Of a stretch of DNA of 6,427 nt, positions 1 through 5,971 are shown piece after piece. How positions within the stretch are numbered: position 1 is the first letter of the stretch; each line of letters starts with the position of its first letter. The stretch is taken from assembly GCA_900766795.1 (NCBI GenBank), contig CAAFWX010000212.1, positions 1-6,427 of the forward strand, in the 5' to 3' direction. A program made the position numbers and the translations under genes. The DNA is from Oscillospiraceae bacterium. Its GTDB lineage: Bacteria > Bacillota_A > Clostridia > Oscillospirales > Ruminococcaceae. The notes below the pieces were generated by a model that was given only the letters and a program-made list of their open reading frames with translations, ran no database searches and had not been told where the DNA came from.

Positions 1-510
1 AATTACCGTCGAAAGCTGAAGCCCAAAGTATGCCATAATCGGCACTATCAAAAACGCAATGCAGGTTTTCAGCGCGGTTTTAAGGACTTCGCTCACAGGC
101 CGCTTGCTCTCAAGAATGTACGAGCCCATAGATTTTACAACCGAATAAATCGTGAAAATGAAGCAAAGCGCAACGCCGATAAACGTTATGTAAACCAGCG
201 CCCTCTGAACAGCGCCATCTGCAAAAAACAATTCGAAGAAATACATCTTGTCATTGTTATAGGTTATTTGCTTTGTTCCCGCAAATATGTTGAAAACATC
301 CTCAAAAAGGTCAACAAAAGCAAGCAGGATATGCAGAAGATTGTAGAGAAAACCTGCACACAACCTTACAACGACCTGCAGGACAATTGCAAAAAAGAAG
401 TTAAACAGATAAGTGATGAGCGAAGCTATCAGACTGTAAAGCCAGCTGAAGCCTTTTGTCAGAATAGAGGCAAACGATGTTGTCCATGTTGACAGAAGTA
501 TCGGAGTCAC
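1..510 (-). CDS. TrbL/VirB6-like conjugal transfer membrane protein, partial (C-terminus beyond window)
   Basis: The 170 visible residues read open to the window edge from a GTG start (MTPILLSTWT...). A strong AGGAGG lies 10 bases upstream at 521-526, and no in-frame ATG occurs near it, so GTG is the start. The protein is very hydrophobic: likely membrane helices at about residues 20-50, 50-68, 104-126 and 147-165. A polar loop (about 76-100) and a charged segment (ESKRPVSEVLKTALK, about 134-148) follow the pattern of TrbL/VirB6-type channel proteins of Gram-positive ICEs, which form the inner-membrane translocation pore. It lies 35 bases downstream of the surface-protein gene, in line with a coupling protein and a pilin-like gene. 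Family assignment rests on topology, loop pattern and context rather than on a catalytic motif. It could be another polytopic transfer protein of the same operon. Confidence 0.7.
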   Translation of the reverse strand, partial: MTPILLSTWTTSFASILTKGFSWLYSLIASLITYLFNFFFAIVLQVVVRLCAGFLYNLLHILLAFVDLFEDVFNIFAGTKQITYNNDKMYFFELFFADGAVQRALVYITFIGVALCFIFTIYSVVKSMGSYILESKRPVSEVLKTALKTCIAFLIVPIMAYFGLQLSTVI

Positions 511-520
511 TCTGATTTAA

Positions 521-528
521 CCTCCTTT
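521..528 (-). promoter_or_regulatory. Ribosome binding site fixing the GTG start of the TrbL/VirB6-like gene
   Basis: The minus strand reads AAAGGAGG, a near-perfect anti-16S match, ending 10 bases before GTG at 510. It sits in the 35-base gap after the preceding gene and decides the start, because the nearest downstream ATG (487-485) is out of frame. Confidence 0.75.
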
Positions 529-545
529 CGTCATTTTTTCGGAAA

Positions 546-2045
546 TTAACGGATAACAAACTTCCTTCGCGTCATGATGAAGAACACAACGCCCGCTATT
601 AAAGCGGCAACAAGCAAAATTACTGTTATAACAGCCATGACGTCCATACGATAGAAAAGCTCGAAAGTTCTTACGCCGGTATTTCCCGCTTTGTCATATA
701 CAGTAATCGTATATTCTCCAGGTTCGGTGATTTCAACGCTTTTTTTAGTGAGCATTTCTCCGTTAAGCACTACCTCAAAGTAGTCTATATCTTCAGACAC
801 AAGCTCAATTGTAACCTTGCCGTTATGCGCCTCGCCGTTTTCGTCAACGCCGATTAACAGAAATTCGGGCGGAACATTGTCCAGCGTGAACGCTTCGTCA
901 AACGTGTAGTTTCCGCAGGCAATTCTGAAAGCATATTTACCCTCCGCGCCCAGTTCAATGTTGTTTTCGGGAGTGCGGATATCAATTCCGTTAAATGAGC
1001 CGCTCTCAATTTTGCAGCCCTCGGGTACGCTGTACCGTATCATCGAATTTACCGCGCTGCCTATTATTGTAAAGCTGAACGACGCGGGGTTTTCGGTTCC
1101 GCCGTCAAATATCTGAAGCGTATATTCGCCCTTTTCCTGAATTTTCGTTCCTGCACGGTACTGAACTTCCACACCGTCTTTTATCAGCTTGCTGGTTACC
1201 GAGTCAAGGAACGTAAATTCAACGCCGTTTGTGGTATACATTCCCGCAGGAATGTTTGTGAAAAACTCTACTCCACGCTCGGTTACCACATGAATCCGCG
1301 TAGAAGCCGCATACTGCCGAAGCAAACGAGCGCTTCCCGTTGCATACGGGATTTCTATTTCTCCGACGAAGATTTCCTCGCCCGTTTCGCCTGAGGGATT
1401 ATCCGTATCGTCGGGATTATCCTGATTATCCGAAGCGTCCGTGTTTTCGGGGTTATCCGGATTTTCGGAAGTGTCGGGGTTTTCGAGCATATCCGAATTA
1501 TCGGGTATTTCTGAGGTTTCGGAAACGTCGGGGGTTGGCGACACAGTGGAATTTTCGTAATTCCCCGAATTACCCGAACTATTGTCGGTATTCGATGCCT
1601 CCTGAACAATCCAGAAGCGGAAAAGGCTGTAATAAATATTACCTTGCGACCCGCCCATCAAATCTGCGCCGTTTACCTTAAACGTAAGAACATATCTTCC
1701 CGGCACGGAAATCTCTTTTCCATAAGTGTAATCAAGATTTTCGCCGTCCTTTTCCATAGAAACCTTAACCGTTTTCGGCAAATCAAGCATTACGGGCTTA
1801 TTGGTTATTGAGCCATTTGCAACATTGCTGTAAAATACAATCTGATTTGCAAAAATCTCCTCATATATGCCGTATGCCATCATATTCTCGGAAATATCCG
1901 AATAGATATACTCGATTTCGGGTGCGCTCTCCACAGGCTGCGTTGACTCAAGCGGCGAAGAATTTACCGAAGCGGAAAACGCCGAAAGCGAAGTCGCTAC
2001 GAATACCGCACAGGCAACTGCCGAAGCAAGAAAACGTCTTAACAT
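546..2045 (-). CDS. Membrane-anchored surface protein with Ig-like modules and Asn/Asp/Pro/Glu linker
   Basis: ATG at 2045 is preferred because AGGA (2054-2057) lies 8 bases upstream; an in-frame GTG at 2051 is only 2 bases from it. Numbering here is from the GTG form of 501 residues. A Sec signal peptide covers about 1-27 (RR, hydrophobic core, AFSA cleavage region). A beta-rich module (about 60-150) is followed by a low-complexity linker (152-226, repeats such as ENPD, DNPD, SETS), then further beta modules and one membrane helix (about 468-493) with a short basic tail (TRRKFVIR). A recurring strand motif is seen four times: PGRYVLTF (117-124), KGEYTLQI (307-314), EGKYAFRI (370-377) and PGEYTITV (444-451). 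The last one, followed by YDKAGNTG, is typical of bacterial Ig-like domains. There is no LPXTG sorting signal; anchoring is by the helix. It starts 16-22 bases after the coupling-protein stop, so it is probably co-translated with the transfer genes. A role in mating contact is inferred; the exact family is not recognised. Confidence 0.85.
   Translation of the reverse strand: MLRRFLASAVACAVFVATSLSAFSASVNSSPLESTQPVESAPEIEYIYSDISENMMAYGIYEEIFANQIVFYSNVANGSITNKPVMLDLPKTVKVSMEKDGENLDYTYGKEISVPGRYVLTFKVNGADLMGGSQGNIYYSLFRFWIVQEASNTDNSSGNSGNYENSTVSPTPDVSETSEIPDNSDMLENPDTSENPDNPENTDASDNQDNPDDTDNPSGETGEEIFVGEIEIPYATGSARLLRQYAASTRIHVVTERGVEFFTNIPAGMYTTNGVEFTFLDSVTSKLIKDGVEVQYRAGTKIQEKGEYTLQIFDGGTENPASFSFTIIGSAVNSMIRYSVPEGCKIESGSFNGIDIRTPENNIELGAEGKYAFRIACGNYTFDEAFTLDNVPPEFLLIGVDENGEAHNGKVTIELVSEDIDYFEVVLNGEMLTKKSVEITEPGEYTITVYDKAGNTGVRTFELFYRMDVMAVITVILLVAALIAGVVFFIMTRRKFVIR
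1374..1598 (-). repeat. Low-complexity linker-coding repeat inside the surface-protein gene
   Basis: This stretch encodes residues 152-226 of the surface protein. It is made of degenerate short units rich in Asp, Asn, Pro, Glu, Ser and Thr (NPD, ENPD, DNPD, SETS). At DNA level the plus strand shows recurring blocks such as ttatccg, tttcgg and tcgggg. Units are imperfect, so this is an old or selected low-complexity tract and not a clean microsatellite. Its product is probably an extended, unstructured stalk separating the first beta module from the rest. The other frames stay open here only because of the repetition. Confidence 0.75.
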
Positions 2046-2066
2046 ATCCACTGTCCTTTCGGGGCT

Positions 2067-4061
2067 TTACTCCGCGTCTTCCGAAGTGCCCAGCACCTTG
2101 TTGTTTCTCTCTGTAAGGTCATAATAAACCTCGTCGGGGAAGAAAGCGTTGCTTCTGACCTCGGTCAAATCCATTGTGCCGAATTTGTACAAGTCGCAGC
2201 GATAGCTTGGCGTGAATTTCGTCTTAAGCGGGTAGTTACCAAACGTAACGATAATCGCATTACCCGTATCGGTTTTGTTATTGATTTTCTGAAGCTCTGA
2301 CGGGTAGATGAGCGGGCGAGTCTGAATGGACGTGCTGTAACTTGCCTCGCCTTCCTTCGCTCCCATAGAACGCGAAACACTGGTCGTGGATACCGTGCAG
2401 TTTCCGCAAAGCTCCGAGAACTCCTTACAGGTTTCGATATCGTTTGAACCGATAAACATTTTCATACCGCAGTTTGATTTTACGATATCGCCGACGGTCT
2501 TTCCGTAAACGTTGTCAAGCTGCGCGTAGGACTGAACAACCATGTTGAACCAGATTTTTCTCGAACGACCTACGGTAATCATCTTGTCGAACTTGTCGAT
2601 TTTCGGCATATTACCGAACTCATCAAGAATAAAGTATACATTTCTCGGAAGCGACAAATCCTCGCGCATTGAAGCCTTTTTAATCAGTGCCTTGTAGATA
2701 CAGAGTATAAATGCCGCTGCAAGAGTGTGACGAGTGTCCTTTTCATCAGGGATTTTTAAGAACAGCGCGGTCGGTTCATCAGCAAAAATCGCGGGGTCAA
2801 TATCCGTATTCGATGTCATCGAGCAGATACCCTCGTCGTTGAAGATAGAAAGCTTGTCAAACGCGATTGACATATAGCTGGCGAGAGTATTTTCCGCTGC
2901 GGAAAGAACCTGTTTACTAAGCGTAACCGCCTTTGAAAGCACGTTTCTTCCGTAGAAATAGTTTCTGAGCGCCTCAAAGTTGTTATCGGAATTTCCGAGC
3001 GCCTTATTTACGTTAAAGAAGTTGAACTTCTCCTTAGTCATTCCAAGTTCAGGGTCTTCGCTGTCCTCAAGCATACCAATGATGGTCGCCATAATAATCG
3101 AGCGCGCGCCCTTTTCCCATACGGGGTCGTCCTTACTCTCAATCGGGCAGATAACGCTTACAAGGTCGTTCAAATCCTCGTAAACCTCGTCGAAAATCTT
3201 CTGACGCTGAACCTTAATAGTTCCGATAAGATCGCGGCGAACGCCGTATGCCTTGCCCTCGTACTCGTACCATTCGTCTTCGTACTGTTCGGGAGAATTA
3301 ACAAGCTCAAGTCCGGATTCATTTACATCGTCATTTCTGCGGTAAATCTCATTACCCGTGTTCAGATATTCTTGATAGCGGTCGTAAAGCTCACCCAGAG
3401 GATTCCAGCGGAAAGAGGAGTATGGGTCGCGCAGGTCAAGTACCATTACCTTATAGCCGCGCTCCTGAAGAAATTTGCTGTGCATCTGAAAAAGCTCTCC
3501 CTTGGGGTCGGTACAAATCATAGAAGAACCCGCGCCCGATTTCGCAAGAATTTGAATCATCGGGTTGATGAAAGTCGTGGTTTTACCTGAACCCGTAGCA
3601 CCGATGATAAGACCGTGCATGGGAGAAGCTAAATTAACGTGAAGTCCTTTCTTGTCGTACCACGCTCTGACGGGAATACCGTCCTTTTTGGATTCGCCGA
3701 GTTTTGCAAATTCGTGAGGCGCAAAGTTGAAATCGCGCTCCTTATCGGTCATAAAGCGAGAGTTTTCAAGAGTGGAATCGGTAACTTCGTTTTTCTTGTT
3801 TGCTCCCAAAAGGCTCTTTTTGGTACGCGAAAAGCTGTCGGGACGAGTTGCTGCATAAAGCACCACCAGCACGACCAGCGTGAAAAAACCGTAAAGATAA
3901 TTTATCGGTCTGAGAAGCACAATAGGATTGAAAAAAGCCGCTACACTTTTCGCCTCAATAGCCGGCATAAGATTATCGAACAACGCGCCGATAATATATG
4001 TACAGAAAAATAGCGCTATCAAAGCCAATGTGGCTGTGCTGTAAATTTTCTTCATATCCAT
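2067..4061 (-). CDS. VirD4/TraG-family type IV secretion coupling ATPase
   Basis: This is the hexameric inner-membrane ATPase that delivers the relaxase-DNA complex to the conjugation channel. The 664 residues show two N-terminal membrane helices (about 8-30 and 55-72), then a cytoplasmic ATPase domain. Walker A is GATGSGKT (154-161), just after ASPMHGLIIG. Walker B is VYFILDEFGNMPK (475-487), with D480 and E481. A conserved downstream block, GRSRKIWFNMVVQSYAQL (498-515), matches the family's QSxxQL element. The start ATG has GGGAGG (4073-4078) 11 bases upstream. An acidic Tyr/Asp/Glu-rich segment (about 222-300) between Walker A and B looks longer than in classical VirD4/TraG proteins and may be an element-specific cargo or all-alpha region. 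The gene is complete, 23 bases downstream of the membrane protease and 16-22 bases before the surface protein, so it is mid-operon. Relatives in Clostridia ICEs are annotated VirD4-like conjugal transfer protein. Confidence 0.95.
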   Translation of the reverse strand: MDMKKIYSTATLALIALFFCTYIIGALFDNLMPAIEAKSVAAFFNPIVLLRPINYLYGFFTLVVLVVLYAATRPDSFSRTKKSLLGANKKNEVTDSTLENSRFMTDKERDFNFAPHEFAKLGESKKDGIPVRAWYDKKGLHVNLASPMHGLIIGATGSGKTTTFINPMIQILAKSGAGSSMICTDPKGELFQMHSKFLQERGYKVMVLDLRDPYSSFRWNPLGELYDRYQEYLNTGNEIYRRNDDVNESGLELVNSPEQYEDEWYEYEGKAYGVRRDLIGTIKVQRQKIFDEVYEDLNDLVSVICPIESKDDPVWEKGARSIIMATIIGMLEDSEDPELGMTKEKFNFFNVNKALGNSDNNFEALRNYFYGRNVLSKAVTLSKQVLSAAENTLASYMSIAFDKLSIFNDEGICSMTSNTDIDPAIFADEPTALFLKIPDEKDTRHTLAAAFILCIYKALIKKASMREDLSLPRNVYFILDEFGNMPKIDKFDKMITVGRSRKIWFNMVVQSYAQLDNVYGKTVGDIVKSNCGMKMFIGSNDIETCKEFSELCGNCTVSTTSVSRSMGAKEGEASYSTSIQTRPLIYPSELQKINNKTDTGNAIIVTFGNYPLKTKFTPSYRCDLYKFGTMDLTEVRSNAFFPDEVYYDLTERNNKVLGTSEDAE

Positions 4062-4072
4062 AGAAAGTTTTT

Positions 4073-4078
4073 CCTCCC
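4073..4078 (-). promoter_or_regulatory. Ribosome binding site of the coupling-protein gene
   Basis: The minus strand reads GGGAGG, ending 11 bases before the ATG at 4061. It lies in the 23-base gap after the protease stop codon. The spacing is slightly long, but a second in-frame ATG at 4055 would be farther still, so 4061 is kept. Confidence 0.65.
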
Positions 4079-4084
4079 TAGCTC

Positions 4085-5098
4085 TCAGCGAATTTTATAA
4101 TCAACATTGACAATCTGTTCCTTAATGTCGTCGAACACCGTTTTAAGGCAGAAGAACACCGTAAGTCCACCAAAGACGAGATAAATCAGTTCTGCTATAA
4201 TATTGTCGAAAAGCACCGTATAAACGTCGGTATTCATCAGCAAAAGCATTGGCACCGTCGCTAAATTAAATCCAATGTGCATAATGAGCGGGTAAATCAG
4301 GTTTTTGTATCTCCACCGCACCAGCGTAAAGAAGTAGCTGCTGAAAAGCGCAACGATTATCCAAAGCGGATGAATATGTGGGAGCGCAAAAGCAATCGCA
4401 ACCACAATAACCGCAGCCTTTTCGGGGAACGCTTTTTGAAGCGTATGAAGCAGAAATCCTCGGAACATCGTTTCCTCGCAAAGAGGCGCAAGAAGAACGA
4501 TATAGATTAAGCTAAGCCCGATATTATCGGTATAAAGCAGGGATTCCGTTCCTGCGCTGTATTTGCCGATAATGCTTTCGGGAATCGGCAGAATCGCCAG
4601 CAGAGCGCTTGTAGAAAGATTCATGCAAAAGCCGGAAACACCGCACAGCAGCGCGGGCTTTAACTGCACAGAACGCGGATAGAATTCCAGAATCTCGGGA
4701 ATACTCTCCGCGTTTGGGTTTTTCTTTTGCTTGCGGAGATAATGGCTTAACAAATAGAAGAAGTACACAAAAAATCCCATTATAGAACAAAGCAGCTTCA
4801 GCGTGCCGCTGTTCTGCAATGCGTCGTTTGAGAAAATGAGGAAAAACATCTGTGGAAAAAGGTAAAACCCGAAATACAATCCCAACGCCGAAAGAATCGT
4901 TGTAACAATCAGATACCATTTTGAGTTTTTGTCGATTATCTGACGCCGTTGTTTTTCGCGCTCGTTCTTCTCCTTCTCTGCCGCTTCCTCGCTCTCGCTG
5001 TTTTCCTCGGTGTCTGCTGTAACGTCGGCGGATTCAGCTTCGATTTCGATTTCGGAAATCGGCTCAACGGAATTTTTTCTGTGCTTCTTGTTCTTCAA
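4085..5098 (-). CDS. CPBP-family intramembrane metalloprotease (CAAX protease / bacteriocin-processing family)
   Basis: The 337 residues begin at TTG (5098) with AGGAGA (5107-5112) 8 bases upstream; the frame is closed just above by TAG and no ATG lies near, so TTG is the start. Residues 1-60 form a highly charged, Glu-rich and probably cytoplasmic tail. Several membrane helices follow. All three CPBP motifs are intact: EETMFR (E208, E209, R213), FALPH (F237 to H241) and HIGFN (H274 to N278). These glutamates and histidines bind the catalytic metal and the water used to cut a peptide bond inside the membrane. The family includes Rce1-like proteases and bacterial members linked to bacteriocin maturation or immunity. 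The gene lies between a pilin-like gene and the coupling ATPase, in the same direction, after a strong hairpin. Its substrate cannot be read from the sequence; pilin, surface protein and host targets are all possible. Family call firm, role open. Confidence 0.92.
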   Translation of the reverse strand: MKNKKHRKNSVEPISEIEIEAESADVTADTEENSESEEAAEKEKNEREKQRRQIIDKNSKWYLIVTTILSALGLYFGFYLFPQMFFLIFSNDALQNSGTLKLLCSIMGFFVYFFYLLSHYLRKQKKNPNAESIPEILEFYPRSVQLKPALLCGVSGFCMNLSTSALLAILPIPESIIGKYSAGTESLLYTDNIGLSLIYIVLLAPLCEETMFRGFLLHTLQKAFPEKAAVIVVAIAFALPHIHPLWIIVALFSSYFFTLVRWRYKNLIYPLIMHIGFNLATVPMLLLMNTDVYTVLFDNIIAELIYLVFGGLTVFFCLKTVFDDIKEQIVNVDYKIR

Positions 5099-5106
5099 TG
5101 CCGTTA

Positions 5107-5112
5107 TCTCCT
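5107..5112 (-). promoter_or_regulatory. Ribosome binding site fixing the TTG start of the protease gene
   Basis: The minus strand reads AGGAGA 8 bases before TTG at 5098, the ideal distance. Its first base is the last base of an in-frame TAG, so no longer upstream start is possible and the rare TTG codon must be used. Confidence 0.75.
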
Positions 5113-5153
5113 AAAAAATGTTCAGACAAAAACCACATCAAAAACAACTCTTT

Positions 5154-5204
5154 GCCGCTTCTCAATGGGCTTCAAAAACCATTGAGAAGCCCATGAAAAG
5201 CGGC
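5154..5204 (-). terminator. Strong intergenic hairpin with two alternative folds; possible leaky terminator or mRNA-processing element
   Basis: The hairpin lies in the 129-base gap between the pilin-like gene and the protease gene. Fold 1 is a perfect 12-base stem, GCTTCTCAATGG (5157-5168) with CCATTGAGAAGC (5179-5190), and a 10-base loop. Fold 2 uses outer arms GCCGCTT (5154-5160) and AAGCGGC (5198-5204) plus ATGGGCTTC (5165-5173) with GAAGCCCAT (5185-5193), giving about 19 pairs with one bulge. The two folds share bases and exclude each other. On the transcribed strand the stem is followed by AAAGAG and then a T-rich stretch (GTTGTTTTTG), so the T-run is displaced and termination would be partial. 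A 3' stabiliser for an abundant pilin message is an equal alternative. Confidence 0.45.
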
Positions 5205-5227
5205 ACAGATCAGTTTTTTAGCAATTA

Positions 5228-5551
5228 TCAGGTAGTTGTTGATGTAGTAACGCTTGCGCTTTCGTACCAAGAGGTCATTGCGGGTAAACCAATCTTGAGA
5301 GCTACGAGAAGAACGAAGATAAGTACAAAGCCGATGATAGCATTCTTGAGGCCGTGCTTTGCCTTTTCTCTGTCCTGAGGCTCCTCTGCCTTAGCATACT
5401 TGACGCCAAGAAGGATACAGAAAATCGCTCCGAGAGCGCCAACAATGAGAAGCGCAGGTGTGATAATCATGTTCAGCAGGTCGATTATCGGCTGTGCCAT
5501 CTCCATGAACGGGTTAGAGGCTGCTGCAAGTAAAAAGATTGTGTTAGTCAT
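5228..5551 (-). CDS. Pilin-like (VirB2/TrbC-type) conjugal transfer protein
   Basis: This is a 107-residue protein with a strong GAGGAG ribosome site 8 bases before its ATG. It has a short N-terminal segment and two hydrophobic helices (about 24-50 and 70-91) joined by a compact charged loop, KYAKAEEPQDREKAKHGLKN (51-70). That layout, with Ala-Lys-Ala-Glu then Arg-Glu-Lys-Ala-Lys before a second helix beginning AIIGFVLIF, is the pattern of the small VirB2/TrbC-like pilin subunits in Gram-positive conjugative elements. In VirB2/TrbC systems such subunits assemble into a pilus or channel lining; in Gram-positive systems their form is less clear. The C-terminal tail (SASVTTSTTT) is all small and polar. 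A holin could have a similar two-helix profile, but the transfer-operon context and the loop make a pilin-like subunit more likely. UUCG hairpin upstream and large hairpin downstream suggest separate control of its expression level. Confidence 0.75.
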   Translation of the reverse strand: MTNTIFLLAAASNPFMEMAQPIIDLLNMIITPALLIVGALGAIFCILLGVKYAKAEEPQDREKAKHGLKNAIIGFVLIFVLLVALKIGLPAMTSWYESASVTTSTTT

Positions 5552-5571
5552 AGTGATTTCTCCTCTTTTTT

Positions 5572-5583
5572 CCGCCGAAGCGG
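5572..5583 (-). promoter_or_regulatory. UUCG-tetraloop hairpin in the leader of the pilin-like gene
   Basis: The minus strand reads CCGCTTCGGCGG: a four-pair GC stem closing a C(UUCG)G tetraloop, among the most stable small RNA loops known. It ends 6 bases before GAGGAG of the pilin-like gene and is followed by an A-rich run, so it is not a terminator. Just upstream, CGGTT (minus strand, around 5594-5598) could pair instead with AACCG (5581-5585), which shares bases with the hairpin. A role in message stability or in keeping the ribosome site open is inferred. Confidence 0.4.
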
Positions 5584-5632
5584 TTAATATTAAAACCGGA
5601 TTTTGCCGATTTTTGGATTAAGTAACGGCTTT

Positions 5633-5875
5633 TCAAAGCTTTTTGCGGTTCTTCATGTCCGACTGTTTTTGTGGACCGTCGCGGACAGGCTGTTTAAAAA
5701 TCTTAGTCGATTTTTCTCCCGATAGCTCGCCGAAAGATACCTTCTCCCTCTTGGCAGCCGCCTGATTTAGTTTAAATTTCTCAGCGAAAGAAGAAATAAT
5801 TTCCTTCATTCCGTCCGACGGCTCAAATCGTGAATAATCAAGTATTCCAGCTATCTGCTGTTCAGTGATATGCAT
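5633..5875 (-). CDS. Small basic soluble protein of unknown function at the head of the transfer cluster
   Basis: This 80-residue protein has an ATG 6 bases after GAGGTGG (5882-5888), a good ribosome site, which supports a real gene. The N-terminal half looks folded and helical (MHITEQQIAGILDYSRFEPS, then a helix around 22-36). The C-terminal half is Lys/Arg/Gln-rich and probably flexible, ending in KNRKKL. There is no signal peptide or membrane helix, so it is cytoplasmic. I do not recognise a family. Its place 81 bases ahead of the pilin-like gene, in the same direction, suggests an accessory or regulatory part in the transfer operon. A nucleic-acid-binding role is possible from the charge but not shown. 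An 18-codon frame lies directly upstream in the same reading frame, ended by TAA three bases before this start. Confidence 0.7.
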   Translation of the reverse strand: MHITEQQIAGILDYSRFEPSDGMKEIISSFAEKFKLNQAAAKREKVSFGELSGEKSTKIFKQPVRDGPQKQSDMKNRKKL

Positions 5876-5878
5876 TTG

Positions 5879-5935
5879 TTACCACCTCGATTCGCGGTTG
5901 TATTCTTCAGCAGGAGCTTTTGTGCTTGCTTTCAT
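5879..5935 (-). CDS. Possible 18-codon upstream leader peptide
   Basis: An ATG at 5935 opens MKASTKAPAEEYNRESRW and stops with TAA at 5881-5879, three bases before the next start. It has no ribosome site of its own. If the promoter-like element at 5939-5967 is real, transcripts would begin almost on this ATG, giving a leaderless peptide. The other repeat copy has TTG AAA GCA at the same place. It may be chance; composition is protein-like, but length is too small to judge. Confidence 0.2.
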   Translation of the reverse strand: MKASTKAPAEEYNRESRW

Positions 5936-5970
5936 TTGTTTATACGAAGAATTTGTGATTTCGTAACAGA
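5926..5970 (-). repeat. Direct repeat copy A (promoter-like element)
   Basis: This 45-base unit matches 6095-6139 without gaps at 35 of 45 positions by hand count. Identities fall in three blocks: TTGCTTTCA (5926-5934), TTTATACG (5939-5946) and ATTTCGTAACAGA (5958-5970), with free variation between them. The copies are 169 bases apart, and similarity continues weakly beyond 5970 through an A/T-rich stretch. Confidence 0.7.
5939..5967 (-). promoter_or_regulatory. Candidate promoter A for the transfer operon
   Basis: On the minus strand GTTACG (5967-5962) and TATAAA (5944-5939) are separated by exactly 17 bases. TATAAA is a good -10 match; GTTACG is a poor match to TTGACA, so an activator or another sigma factor would be needed. 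An inverted repeat, TACGAA (5965-5960) and TTCGTA (5948-5943), overlaps both boxes and could be an operator. The predicted transcript would start near 5932, about 55 bases before the 80-residue gene. Confidence 0.4.
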
Positions 5971-5971
5971 A

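Noticed and set aside
268..492. Plus-strand open frame of 74 codons
   Set aside because: It is antisense to the TrbL/VirB6-like gene, which has a strong ribosome site and clear membrane helices on the minus strand.
546..620. LPXTG-type cell-wall sorting signal at the C-terminus of the surface protein
   Set aside because: No LPXTG-like motif precedes the hydrophobic helix; the end is a simple membrane anchor with a basic tail.
1340..1681. Plus-strand open frame of 113 codons rich in Tyr, Arg, Pro and Asp
   Set aside because: It is the antisense of the repetitive linker of the surface protein; the repetition itself removes stops. There is no ribosome site or family feature.
3639..4013. Plus-strand open frame of 124 codons
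   Set aside because: It overlaps the N-terminal coding region of the coupling ATPase, whose motifs are unambiguous.
4524..4919. Minus-strand open frame of 131 codons
   Set aside because: It lies in another frame inside the protease gene, and its product shows no ordered features.
5228..5551. Phage holin as the identity of the 107-residue two-helix protein
   Set aside because: No lysis or phage genes nearby; the charged loop pattern and the transfer operon favour a pilin-like subunit.
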